A DNA stretch of 64,000 bases from Alphaproteobacteria bacterium (GTDB taxonomy: Bacteria; Pseudomonadota; Alphaproteobacteria; Micropepsales; Micropepsaceae). Shown in pieces: positions 28,635-35,766 of the stretch. Both the position numbers and the translations under genes were made by a program. The notes beneath the pieces are model-generated. The model saw only the letters and a list, made by a program, of their open reading frames with translations. It had not been told where the DNA came from and ran no database searches. The first letter of the stretch is position 1. Each line of letters starts with the position of its first letter. The stretch covers positions 558,001-622,000 of the forward strand of contig JAGOBA010000001.1 of NCBI GenBank assembly GCA_017983635.1. Reading direction: 5' to 3'.

Positions 28635-28715
28635 CGGTTTGCGACGCGGATTCGGCGCCCTCACGACGAAACCACTTCGAGGCAACCTGCACAGCAGTTC
28701 GATCAACGGGAGCGC

Positions 28716-28757
28716 TTGACGCGTAAATAACTATCTGGTTATATAACCTTCTGGATA
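28716..28757 (+). promoter_or_regulatory. Promoter with overlapping ArsR-type operator
   Basis: TTGACG at 28716-28721 and an AT-rich -10 (TTATAT at 28739, 17-base spacer). The -10 lies within a perfect 12-bp palindrome GGTTATATAACC (28737-28748), and ATCTGGTTA / TTCTGGATA form a direct repeat 16 bases apart. The layout suits autorepression by the ArsR protein encoded two genes downstream. Confidence 0.65.
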
Positions 28758-28792
28758 ATTACACCCCACCTCGACGGAGGGATCTCACACCC

Positions 28793-29281
28793 ATGAAGCA
28801 CCGTACGACGGCGGACCGTAAGTCCGAGCGTAAACTTGCTATTTCGCGAACCTTCGATGCGCCGGTGCGCGTTGTGTTTGAGGCGTGGACGAGCCCGGAG
28901 ATCTTCACACGCTGGTGGATCCCGAAATCGATGGGCATGACCGTCCTTGCCTGCGAGATGGACGCTCGCACCGGCGGGCGCTACCGGCTTGAGATCAGCC
29001 ACCCGGCATTCGATAAACCCATGACGTTCTTCGGCAGATACCTCGAAGTCATTCCGAACGCGCGCCTTGTCTGGACGAATGAGGAAAGCGGCGGCGGCGC
29101 CGTGACCACGGTGACGTTCGAAGAACGAGACGGCAAGACTGAGCTCACCCTGAGCGAACTTTATCCCACGAAGGAAGCGCTGGACGAAGCCCTCGAAGGT
29201 TCGGCCGCCGGCCTGCCGGAACAGTTCGCGGAACTGGAGGCGCTCCTCAACACCCTTGGCGCGAGCGAGGGACCGCAATGA
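28793..29281 (+). CDS. SRPBCC (AHSA1/START-like) domain protein, first module
   Basis: A 162-residue helix-grip protein. It has the family opening ISRTFDAPVRVVFEAWTSPEIFTRWWIPKS, then RTGGRYRLEI, GRYLEVIPNARLVWTNEE and a long C-terminal helix. Such proteins bind hydrophobic ligands in a deep pocket. It overlaps the following ArsR gene by ATGA. SRPBCC/ArsR pairs are widespread, with the ArsR protein usually controlling the pair; the ligand is not known. Confidence 0.9.
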   Translation: MKHRTTADRKSERKLAISRTFDAPVRVVFEAWTSPEIFTRWWIPKSMGMTVLACEMDARTGGRYRLEISHPAFDKPMTFFGRYLEVIPNARLVWTNEESGGGAVTTVTFEERDGKTELTLSELYPTKEALDEALEGSAAGLPEQFAELEALLNTLGASEGPQ

Positions 29282-29664
29282 CGTCGCCTCTCTTGGGCAT
29301 GCTACCGTCCCACCTTGATACGACGTTTGCCGCGTTGGCCGACCCAACGCGGCGGGCGATTCTCGCGCGCTTGGCGAAGGGGGAGTTGTCGGTCATGGAA
29401 CTCGCCGAGCCGTTTGCGATGAGTCAGCCGGCAATCTCCAAGCACTTGAAGGTGCTTGAGCGCGCGAGGCTTGTGTCGCGCGGACGCGATGCGCAACGCA
29501 GGCCCGTTGCGCTTGAGGCCAAACCGCTGGCCGAGGCGAGCGCTTGGCTCGACAAGTATCGCCGGATGTGGGAGGCACGGTTCGAGAGCCTGGATGCCGT
29601 CCTGGGCGAGATGACGGCCGCAAAGAAAGAGCCGCGGGCCGGCGCGAAGGGAAAGCGGAAGTGA
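29278..29664 (+). CDS. ArsR/SmtB-family repressor, first module
   Basis: A 128-residue winged-helix regulator with the opening LDTTFAALADPTRRAILARLAKGELSVMELAEPF and recognition helix MSQPAISKHLKVLERARLV. No metal-binding cysteine pair is visible, so sensing is probably not metal-based. A Lys/Arg-rich tail (AAKKEPRAGAKGKRK) follows. It overlaps its neighbours at both ends (ATGA and GTGA), giving an SRPBCC-ArsR-MAPEG operon behind a promoter with a palindromic operator at 28737-28748. Confidence 0.92.
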   Translation: MTSPLLGMLPSHLDTTFAALADPTRRAILARLAKGELSVMELAEPFAMSQPAISKHLKVLERARLVSRGRDAQRRPVALEAKPLAEASAWLDKYRRMWEARFESLDAVLGEMTAAKKEPRAGAKGKRK

Positions 29665-30056
29665 GCTTTGAGATCACCGTTTTGGCTGCGGCGACGTTTT
29701 GGGGTTTCGTTCAGCTGATCGCGGCGGCGCAGGCAGCGAACTTTCAGTACGGTCTCAAGTGGGCCGCGAGCCCGCGCGACGAGGAGATGCCGCCGCTCTG
29801 GCCGATCCCCGGCCGGATCAATCGCAACTTCCGCAACTACATGGAGACGTTTCCGTTCTTCGTCACGGCCGTGCTCATCGCCGAGGTTGCGGGCGTTCAT
29901 AGCGCGATGACGCATTGGGGCGCGATCGCCTATCTCGGCGGACGCATTGCCTTCACCGCGCTCTACGTCGCCGGGATACCGCTCATCCGGTCGCTGTTCT
30001 GGAACGTCGCCGCCTTCGGAATGCTCGCGGTTCTGGCGGCACCGTTGTTCGCTTGA
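29661..30056 (+). CDS. MAPEG-family membrane protein
   Basis: A 131-residue protein with four predicted membrane helices. The family motif region reads PPLWPIPGRINRNFRNYMETFPFF, close to the RxxxNxxE motif of MAPEG glutathione-transferase-related proteins. The start is GTG at 29661, overlapping the ArsR stop as GTGA. Bacterial MAPEG members may have glutathione transferase or peroxidase activity, but many are untested. As third gene of the SRPBCC-ArsR operon it may be part of a detoxification response. Confidence 0.85.
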   Translation: MSFEITVLAAATFWGFVQLIAAAQAANFQYGLKWAASPRDEEMPPLWPIPGRINRNFRNYMETFPFFVTAVLIAEVAGVHSAMTHWGAIAYLGGRIAFTALYVAGIPLIRSLFWNVAAFGMLAVLAAPLFA

Positions 30057-30136
30057 TGAGGCTCGATCTGGGGAGGGCGATCCAGAGCTTGACCTGGATC
30101 ATTTCGGTTCGCGCTGATCTCACCGATGGTGTTGGC

Positions 30137-30478
30137 ATGATGAGAGCATTCGCGGTTCTTGCCTTCGCGCTCACCTTGGTGGGGTGCGAGACTCTGGTAG
30201 AGACGGGCAGTCCGCCGCTGGGCGATGTGGCGCGCGGCCGTGCCTTCGCCGAAAAGAACTGCAGCGGGTGTCACGCGGTCGGCGCGACGGACGCCAGTCC
30301 CTATGCGCCGGCGCCGCCGTTGCGCACCATTCACACGAAGTACGATGTCGAAGGCCTGGCTGAGGCGTTTGCCGAGGGCATACTCGTCGGCCACAAGGGC
30401 GAGAAGCAGATGCCCGAATTCGTTCTGACGCCGTCGGAGATCGACGATCTCTTGGCCTATCTCGACTCCTTCGAATGA
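30137..30478 (+). CDS. Lipoprotein c-type cytochrome
   Basis: A 113-residue cytochrome c. The N-terminus (MMRAFAVLAFALTLVGCETL) has a lipobox LVGC, so the mature protein is probably lipid-anchored in the periplasm. One haem site, CSGCH, near residue 45, and a candidate axial Met in KQMPEFVLTPSEIDDLLAYL. Start chosen at the ATG that opens the signal sequence. Its partner cytochrome gene is convergent and ends 20 bases away. Confidence 0.85.
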   Translation: MMRAFAVLAFALTLVGCETLVETGSPPLGDVARGRAFAEKNCSGCHAVGATDASPYAPAPPLRTIHTKYDVEGLAEAFAEGILVGHKGEKQMPEFVLTPSEIDDLLAYLDSFE

Positions 30479-30497
30479 AGGCGACCGTTGCCGCCTC

Positions 30498-31013
30498 TCA
30501 GCGCGATGCTTCTGCCATCGCCTGTTTGCCGGGCGCGGGCAGGCTGGCCTCGCGCCCTTCGAATGCGGCGCGCATGTAGGTGACGACTTCCCAGATCTGG
30601 AAGTCCTTCATTTGTCCCTTGAAGCCCGGCATGGGCGAGCGGAACTGAGCGCCGCCCTCGGCGATCGTCCAGTAGAGAAAGTCGTCTTTCACATCGGGTG
30701 CCGAGAGCGACCAAGCCAGATCCGCCGGCCGCACAGGCAGTCCGCCGGACGCCGCGCCGTTGCCGAATCCCATCAAGCCGTGACACGAGGCGCAATTCGC
30801 GTTGTAGAGGTCGGCGCCGCGGATGACGTTCGGTACGTTCGTCTGCAGCGGATTCGTCATCCCGCGATAGGGCGCCGGAAGCCCGTTCGCATAGAATTGT
30901 GCGCGCGCCGGAACTTTGACCGTGGTCGGTTGCGCGGCGGGCGCGGACGGTTCGGCACTCGCTACCGTGAGCAAGCCCAGAGTTATGGCGACGGCAATTG
31001 CGGGAAACTTCAT
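30498..31013 (-). CDS. Exported c-type cytochrome
   Basis: A 171-residue periplasmic cytochrome c. The start at 31013 gives a signal peptide (MKFPAIAVAITLGLLTVASA). Single haem motif CASCH in ADLYNANCASCHGLMGFGNG, an Arg/Pro-rich loop PVRPADLAW, and the axial Met likely in RSPMPGFKGQMKDFQIWEVVTYMRA. This layout resembles the cytochrome subunits of periplasmic dehydrogenases. No oxidase or dehydrogenase gene lies next to it; the nearest electron-transfer gene is the convergent lipoprotein cytochrome. Confidence 0.87.
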   Translation of the reverse strand: MKFPAIAVAITLGLLTVASAEPSAPAAQPTTVKVPARAQFYANGLPAPYRGMTNPLQTNVPNVIRGADLYNANCASCHGLMGFGNGAASGGLPVRPADLAWSLSAPDVKDDFLYWTIAEGGAQFRSPMPGFKGQMKDFQIWEVVTYMRAAFEGREASLPAPGKQAMAEASR

Positions 31014-31156
31014 GGTCCACCCCTTTGCGAAGCCGGCAGGCGTATTACGGGGCGACCGCTGGACCATCGAGCCGCCCTTGAGAACTTGCCGAACGAGCGA
31101 ACGTTATCGGCCTGTCGCGCGTTTGGTCAAGTGGGCGTCCATGCGAGCGGGACCTC

Positions 31157-31489
31157 TCAGCTTTCCGCCAAGCGAGCGTACGCAGCGCGGATGCGGTCGC
31201 GGACGGCCTGGGGCTGTTCGTCGACTGCACTGGCGAGGCTACGTAGTTGGTGGCGCAGGCCATGGATCTGGTCGAGCAGCGAGAGAACGAGCGGTACTGC
31301 ATCGTCGTCGAAGTCGAGCGCATGTTCGAGTTCGTTGAGCAAACGCACGCGCGCAACGTCCACGTCTTGGAAGAAGGCCGCGCCCTCGCGCCGTTCCGGC
31401 TTGACCCAACCCAGCCTGATCCATTTGTGCAGGCGGGGCAACGATAGGTCGCGAATTTCGATGACGAGTTCCTGTTCGCTCACGATCAT
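31157..31489 (-). CDS. cbpM: Chaperone modulator CbpM-like protein
   Basis: A 110-residue protein resembling CbpM, which binds and inhibits the J domain of CbpA. It has a MerR-like N-terminal helix set (LVIEIRDLSLPRLHKWIRLGWVKPE) followed by a long helical region with LLDQIHGLRHQLRSL. Its ATG overlaps the stop of the upstream cbpA-like gene as ATGA, the usual cbpA-cbpM order. The pairing strongly supports both assignments. Confidence 0.87.
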   Translation of the reverse strand: MIVSEQELVIEIRDLSLPRLHKWIRLGWVKPERREGAAFFQDVDVARVRLLNELEHALDFDDDAVPLVLSLLDQIHGLRHQLRSLASAVDEQPQAVRDRIRAAYARLAES

Positions 31490-32385
31490 GGCTGCGGGCT
31501 CCGCGGATCGTAGGCGTGTTTCTCACGCCAGGTTTGCATGAAAGACGAAAGCTCATCGTCGACGACCTTCGGCAGCACGATCCTCAGGCGGATCAGATGA
31601 TCGCCCGCGACACCACCCTTGCCTTTGATCCCTTTACCTTTCAGGCGCAGGCTTTGCCCGCTCGACGCGCCCTTCGGAATGGCGACCATGACGCGGCCGG
31701 AGATCGTGGGTGCTTCGACTTTGCCGCCGAGGATCGCTTCGTCGATGCCGATCACGAGTTCGCTGAGGATGTCGTCACCTTTGCGTTCGAACTGCGGATG
31801 CGGGCGGACGTGTATTTCGATCATTGCATCGCCCGCGGGCGCGCCGGCAGGCCCGGGGTGGCCGAGCCCCTTCAGGCGAAGCGTCTGTCCGTCGGTCACG
31901 CCTTCGGGGATTGTTACGCCGAGCTGCTTGCCGTCCGGCAGAGTGATGCGCTGCTGGCCGCCTGTGGCCGCCGTCAGGAAGTCAACCTCAAGCCGGTAGT
32001 GGACGTGCTGCCCGCGCGGCGGGCCGCCGGTACCGCCACCAAAGAAGTCGCCGAAGAGGTCTGAGAACTGCCCCAAGTCGTCGAAGCCGCGCGCCGATTG
32101 ATAGTGTCGTGCGCCGCCTTGATCTGCAAAGTCGCGATAGTAGCGCTCTTGCGGACGCTCCTGACCGGATTCGTCGATTTCGCCTTTGTCGAACTTCGCG
32201 CGCTTGTCCGCGTCACCAACGATGTCGTAGGCGGCGGCGACGTCCTTGAAACGGTCGGCGGCCTTCTTGTCGCCCGGGTGCAAGTCGGGGTGCAGCTGTT
32301 TGACGAGCTTGCGGTAGGCTTTCTTGATGTCGTCGGCGGACGCCGTTTTGGCGACGCCGAGCACGGCGTAGGGGTCTTTGGCCAC
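31486..32385 (-). CDS. cbpA: CbpA-like DnaJ-family co-chaperone
   Basis: A 299-residue J-domain protein. The J domain occupies about residues 3-70 with the HPD motif in LVKQLHPDLHPGD; a Gly/Phe-rich linker (FGDFFGGGTGGPPRG) follows, then two C-terminal substrate-binding domains (VTIPEGVTDGQTLRLKGLG and VAIPKGASSGQSLRLKGKG) without zinc-finger cysteines. It stimulates DnaK. The start is GTG at 32385; the open frame continues upstream with no domain features. A CTTGCG/CTATTT pair upstream is a weak sigma-32-type promoter candidate. Confidence 0.93.
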   Translation of the reverse strand: MAKDPYAVLGVAKTASADDIKKAYRKLVKQLHPDLHPGDKKAADRFKDVAAAYDIVGDADKRAKFDKGEIDESGQERPQERYYRDFADQGGARHYQSARGFDDLGQFSDLFGDFFGGGTGGPPRGQHVHYRLEVDFLTAATGGQQRITLPDGKQLGVTIPEGVTDGQTLRLKGLGHPGPAGAPAGDAMIEIHVRPHPQFERKGDDILSELVIGIDEAILGGKVEAPTISGRVMVAIPKGASSGQSLRLKGKGIKGKGGVAGDHLIRLRIVLPKVVDDELSSFMQTWREKHAYDPRSPQP

Positions 32386-32416
32386 GGGTTTGGTGCCTCG
32401 CGGTGGTGGTTCTGAG

Positions 32417-32448
32417 AAATAGTGGTGTCCCCGGCCACCGATCGCAAG
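32417..32448 (-). promoter_or_regulatory. Possible heat-shock (sigma-32) promoter for cbpA
   Basis: On the minus strand, CTTGCG (32448-32443) is followed by CACTATTT (CTATTT at 32422-32417). This resembles alphaproteobacterial RpoH sites, but the spacing of about 18-20 bases is long. Weak evidence. Confidence 0.28.
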
Positions 32449-32556
32449 TGGTTGCGGCCGGGGTGCGCATTGCAGCGGGCGACTAACCACGGCCTCGCTC
32501 GCAATTCCTCAGACGGACGCGGCGAGAAGGCGCCAGGAAAATGATAGTATGAGCGC

Positions 32557-32907
32557 ATGACGAAACACCGAATCTACACTGTGAGCTTCGCCAACGTTTA
32601 TCCGCTCTACGTCGCTAAGGCGCAGAAGAAAGGGCGGACCAAGGACGAGGTCGACACCGTCATTCGCTGGCTGACGGGCTACACCCAGAAGGCGCTTGAG
32701 GCGCAGTGTGCGAAGAAGACCGACTTTGAGACGTTCTTCGCGGCGGCCCCCAAACTCAACCCTTCGCGCGCGTTGATTACGGGTGTGGTTTGCGGCGTGC
32801 GCGTGGAGGAGATCGCGGAACCGACGATGCGGGAGATCCGGTATTTGGACAAGTTGATCGACGAGTTGGCGAAGGGGAAGGCTATGGAGAAGATTTTGCG
32901 GAAGTAG
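32557..32907 (+). CDS. DUF2200 family protein
   Basis: A 116-residue protein matching the DUF2200 pattern: [39 protein letters not shown] near the start, then a [26 protein letters not shown] block and a helix [21 protein letters not shown]. The fold is small and mixed. No function is known. It is a single gene, divergent from cbpA, followed by a dispersed palindromic repeat. Confidence 0.88.
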   Translation: MTKHRIYTVSFANVYPLYVAKAQKKGRTKDEVDTVIRWLTGYTQKALEAQCAKKTDFETFFAAAPKLNPSRALITGVVCGVRVEEIAEPTMREIRYLDKLIDELAKGKAMEKILRK

Positions 32908-32955
32908 GGGGCCGGGTGCTGATGGGGTCGAGGAGTGTCTGTGCGAACGTCCGCG

Positions 32956-33009
32956 CATCCGTCTCGTCGCTTTCAGCGACGATCCACCTTCTCCCGCGGG
33001 CGGGAGAAG
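32956..33009. repeat. Dispersed palindromic repeat, copy A of family 1
   Basis: 54 bases holding two hairpins: TCGTCGCT/AGCGACGA (32964-32982, loop TTC) and CTTCTCCCG/CGGGAGAAG (32988-33009, 4-base loop). A second copy lies at 33821-33871 in the same orientation, and the two bracket the SDR gene. Confidence 0.8.
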
Positions 33010-33044
33010 CGCTAGGCTACGGGGTGCGAAGGTAGGGAACGGTC

Positions 33045-33809
33045 ATGCAACTCAAAGATAAGATCATTGTCGTCACGGGCGCGGCGAGCGGGATCGGGCG
33101 GGCGATGGCGCAGCGGTTTCATCGGGAGGGGGCGCGGCTTGTTGTTTGTTCGGACTTGAACGCGGCCGGCGCGAGGGCGGTCGCGGCGGAGGTCAAGGGC
33201 GTTGCGTTCGAGACGAATGTGGCAAAGGAAGGCGACATTCAGCATCTGATCGAGACGGTCGAGCGCGAGCACGGGCCGATTGCGCTCTTCTGCTCGAATG
33301 CGGGAATCGGAGTGCCGGGCGGGGCGGAGGCTTCGAATGAGGCTTGGGACCGGATTTGGGACATCAATGTGATGGCGCATGTGTGGGCGGCGCGGCATTT
33401 GGTGCCGCGGATGATCGCGCGCGGCGGCGGCTATCTGCTCAACACGGCGTCGGCGGCGGGGCTCTTATCGCAGATCGGGTCGGCGCCTTATGCGGTGACG
33501 AAGCATGCGGCGGTCGGCTTGGCTGAGTGGCTTTCGATCACGCACGGCGATCAGGGGATCAAGGTGTCAGTATTGTGTCCCCAAGCGGTGCGCACGGCGA
33601 TGACAGCGGGCAATCCCGACGGTGTGGCGAGCATAGACGGGATGATGGAGCCGGATGCGGTTGCCGAGGCCTGCGTGCGTGCGATTGAGGCGGAGGAGTT
33701 TTTGATCCTGCCGCACCCGGAGGTGCTGGACTACATGCGGCGCAAGACCGCCGACTATGGGCGGTGGCTCGGGGGGATGCGGAAGTTGAATAGGAAGTAT
33801 CGGGGATAG
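33045..33809 (+). CDS. SDR-family oxidoreductase flanked by palindromic repeats
   Basis: A 254-residue short-chain dehydrogenase: cofactor motif TGAASGIGRA, CSNAGIG, catalytic Ser in NTASAAG and YAVTKHA as YxxxK. The C-terminus (ILPHPEVLDYMRRKTADYGRWLGGMRKLNRKY) is the extended tail seen in a subgroup of these enzymes in actinobacteria and proteobacteria, so the substrate may be a lipid or steroid-like alcohol, but this is not certain. Copies of one repeat family lie on both sides. Confidence 0.9.
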   Translation: MQLKDKIIVVTGAASGIGRAMAQRFHREGARLVVCSDLNAAGARAVAAEVKGVAFETNVAKEGDIQHLIETVEREHGPIALFCSNAGIGVPGGAEASNEAWDRIWDINVMAHVWAARHLVPRMIARGGGYLLNTASAAGLLSQIGSAPYAVTKHAAVGLAEWLSITHGDQGIKVSVLCPQAVRTAMTAGNPDGVASIDGMMEPDAVAEACVRAIEAEEFLILPHPEVLDYMRRKTADYGRWLGGMRKLNRKYRG

Positions 33810-33820
33810 CGGTGTCCCCT

Positions 33821-33871
33821 CATCCGTCTCGGAGCTGCGCGCCGATCCACCTTCTCCCGTGCCGGGAGAAG
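33821..33871. repeat. Dispersed palindromic repeat, copy B of family 1
   Basis: Shares CATCCGTCTCG, CGATCCACCTTCTCCCG and CGGGAGAAG with the copy at 32956. The second hairpin (33851-33871, 3-base loop) is conserved exactly in its stem, while the first is shortened to TCGG/CCGA. Confidence 0.8.
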
Positions 33872-33923
33872 GGCAACCTTCTAGCGCGCGCGGCGCCGAG
33901 ACTAATGAGGGGACGCAATGCGC

Positions 33924-34469
33924 TCATTCTACCGCGCAGTAGCGCTCGTCGCCGATTCGCTTGATTGCGACGGTGCAAGCGGGTTGGACGAATTTGTAGG
34001 CGTGTTCCTCGAACCATTGGAGGCGGGCTTGGAGGTCATCCTTTGATGGGGTTCCGCTGTCTGGGGTTTGGAACCACGGTGGCGACTCGAACATGGCGCA
34101 ATCCTCGGGTTTAGCGATCGAGGCTGGCTTGCAGGTGAGTGCGAACAGTGCGGCAAAGCGTGTCGCGGCGTTGCGCAGGCCGCGGGCGGTGCGCTCGATG
34201 TGGTTCGAGGGGGTGGCGCCGCTTTCGGGTGACGGTGTTTCGCCGATGGCCACGATCGCCACGCCGAGTTGGTAGGACCAGCGCTCCGCCTCGATCGCCA
34301 TGGTCCAGTCGTCGTCGAGTTCGGCGCCGACGCTCATGGGTGGGCGAGCCGTGAATTCCGCGTAGTCCTTAGGCGGCCAGGTGCCGGCTGCGGCGCGAGG
34401 ATCGGTGGGTTTTGCGGGCGAACAGGCCGTCAGCAACAGAAGCGCGATGACGAGCGCCGACGTCTTCAT
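33924..34469 (-). CDS. Lipoprotein of unknown function
   Basis: A 181-residue protein with signal MKTSALVIALLLLTAC and lipobox LTAC. The rest is soluble and contains four cysteines beyond the lipidated one (in FALTCKPAS, KPEDCAMF, QPACTVA and ERYCAVE), which could form two disulfides in the periplasm. No recognised domain. The ATG overlaps the DUF2277 stop as ATGA, so the two are co-expressed. Confidence 0.65.
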   Translation of the reverse strand: MKTSALVIALLLLTACSPAKPTDPRAAAGTWPPKDYAEFTARPPMSVGAELDDDWTMAIEAERWSYQLGVAIVAIGETPSPESGATPSNHIERTARGLRNAATRFAALFALTCKPASIAKPEDCAMFESPPWFQTPDSGTPSKDDLQARLQWFEEHAYKFVQPACTVAIKRIGDERYCAVE

Positions 34470-34747
34470 GCGCGCACCGGACGGGTGAAGCGGCGGGCGG
34501 ATCTTGCTCTGGCTTTGGTGGCTTCGACGGTGCGGTCGCGTGCGGGGGCTTCGGTCACCAGCGCGTCGACGAGGCGGCGGGCTACTGTGAAGACCTCATC
34601 CACGGCGCGGTCGAAGGCTTCGGCGTTGGCTTTCGACGGCGCGTTGAAGCCGGAGAGTTTGCGCACGAATTGGAGCGAGGCCGCGCGCACTTCTTCATCG
34701 GTGGCGGGAGGGTCGAAGTTGAAGAGCGTTCTGATGTTGCGGCACAT
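34466..34747 (-). CDS. DUF2277 family protein
   Basis: A 93-residue protein with the DUF2277 pattern: MCRNIRTLFNFDPPATDEEVRAASLQFVRKLSGFNAPSKAN, read as consecutive short motifs, followed by FDRAVDEV and a helical region. The tail is rich in Arg (ARSARRFTRPVRA). Function unknown; family members are small and cytoplasmic. It lies just downstream of the second SRPBCC gene, with a 73-base gap, on the same strand. Confidence 0.85.
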   Translation of the reverse strand: MCRNIRTLFNFDPPATDEEVRAASLQFVRKLSGFNAPSKANAEAFDRAVDEVFTVARRLVDALVTEAPARDRTVEATKARARSARRFTRPVRA

Positions 34748-34820
34748 GGGGACCTCTCAAGAAGCCAGGGCCTTATCATATGGTGACCTCCCGCTAGACG
34801 TCAGCCGTTATTTGGCCACT

Positions 34821-35285
34821 TCAGCCGCGCGCCAGCTCCGCGGGAAGCTTGTCGAGCGTCTCGCCCCAACCGCGCTCGCGATCGGCTGCAGTGTCTGCGC
34901 CGTCGAGCGTCACGCATTGGTCGGTGACCCTTACACGCGTGCGCTGCCCCTCGGGAAGGAGCTCGACCGTAACCATCGATGTCGTAATGCGTTCACCGTC
35001 GCGCGCGATGGTCATCGAGAAGCAGACGCGCCAGTTCTCGACGATGTCTTCGTACCGGCAGTCTTCGCTGTAACGCGGGCCGCCCTTTGGACCAAACGTC
35101 AGGTGTTTGCGGCCACCGACGCGGAACTCGTGCTGTTCGATGCGCGACGTCCAGGCAGCGTCGCCCGGCAGGTACCAGCGGCCGAGCGCGGCCGCATCGC
35201 CCCAAGCGTCGAAGACACGCTTTGGGTTCGCGTCATAGATTCGAGTGACGACGATCGTGTCGTGGGTCGTGCGGGGCAACGTCAT
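34821..35285 (-). CDS. SRPBCC (AHSA1/START-like) domain protein, second module
   Basis: A 154-residue helix-grip protein opening with TIVVTRIYDANPKRVFDAWGDAAALGRWYLPGD, then FRVGGRKHLTFGP and RYEDIVENWRVCFS. The ATG at 35285 overlaps the stop of the upstream ArsR gene as ATGA. Here the order is ArsR then SRPBCC, the reverse of the first module at 28793-29664. The ligand is unknown; regulation is presumably by the ArsR partner. Confidence 0.9.
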   Translation of the reverse strand: MTLPRTTHDTIVVTRIYDANPKRVFDAWGDAAALGRWYLPGDAAWTSRIEQHEFRVGGRKHLTFGPKGGPRYSEDCRYEDIVENWRVCFSMTIARDGERITTSMVTVELLPEGQRTRVRVTDQCVTLDGADTAADRERGWGETLDKLPAELARG

Positions 35286-35653
35286 TTGCGAGATCTCCTG
35301 TTGCGGGTGGGCGACTTCGTCTCGTCGAGATAGCGGCCGAGGGCGTCGAGACGACCGTCCCAGAGCGCACGCCTGTCGGCGATCCAACTCTCCGCCGTTC
35401 GCAATGTACGCGGCTCCAACATGCAGGTGCGCACGCGACCCTGCTTGGACGAACGGACCAGACCGGAGTCCTCCAGAACCGCCAGATGCTGCACAACCGC
35501 AGGCAATGACATGTCGAGCGGAGCAGCCAGTTCACTCACCGAAGCGCTGCCGCGGGCCAAGCGATCGAGCATCGCACGGCGCGCCGGGTCGGCGAGTGCG
35601 CGAAACGTGCGGTCGAGTGCGTGAGATTGGTTAAGCATCTGCTTAAGTATCAT
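35282..35653 (-). CDS. ArsR/SmtB-family repressor, second module
   Basis: A 123-residue winged-helix protein with LDRTFRALADPARRAMLDRLARGSASVSELAAPL and recognition helix MSLPAVVQHLAVLEDSGLV. No metal-site cysteine pair. Two starts are possible: ATG at 35653 or ATG at 35638; the second gives the more usual length but lies within a perfect palindrome (35631-35646). Neither has a good ribosome site, so the message may have a very short or absent leader. It pairs with the downstream SRPBCC gene by an ATGA overlap. Confidence 0.88.
   Translation of the reverse strand: MILKQMLNQSHALDRTFRALADPARRAMLDRLARGSASVSELAAPLDMSLPAVVQHLAVLEDSGLVRSSKQGRVRTCMLEPRTLRTAESWIADRRALWDGRLDALGRYLDETKSPTRNRRSRK
35631..35646. 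promoter_or_regulatory. Palindromic operator candidate at the second ArsR start
   Basis: TTAAGCATCTGCTTAA: two perfect 7-base arms around a 2-base centre, overlapping a possible start codon of the ArsR gene. An upstream TATGAT on the minus strand may be the -10. Confidence 0.55.
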
Positions 35654-35766
35654 AGCAACGATGCGCCTGCAAGCCCGTGCCGGGCAGCCGCAATTGTTAC
35701 ACCGTCGTTGCCCGAAAATGCGGACTCAGCGCCGCCTCGATCGCCGCAATGCGCGGCCCTGGCCGC

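Noticed and set aside
27396..28706. 436-codon open frame antisense to the Crp/Fnr and cupin genes
   Set aside because: Composition is Arg/His/Asp-rich and featureless, whereas both plus-strand genes have clear domains and spacing.
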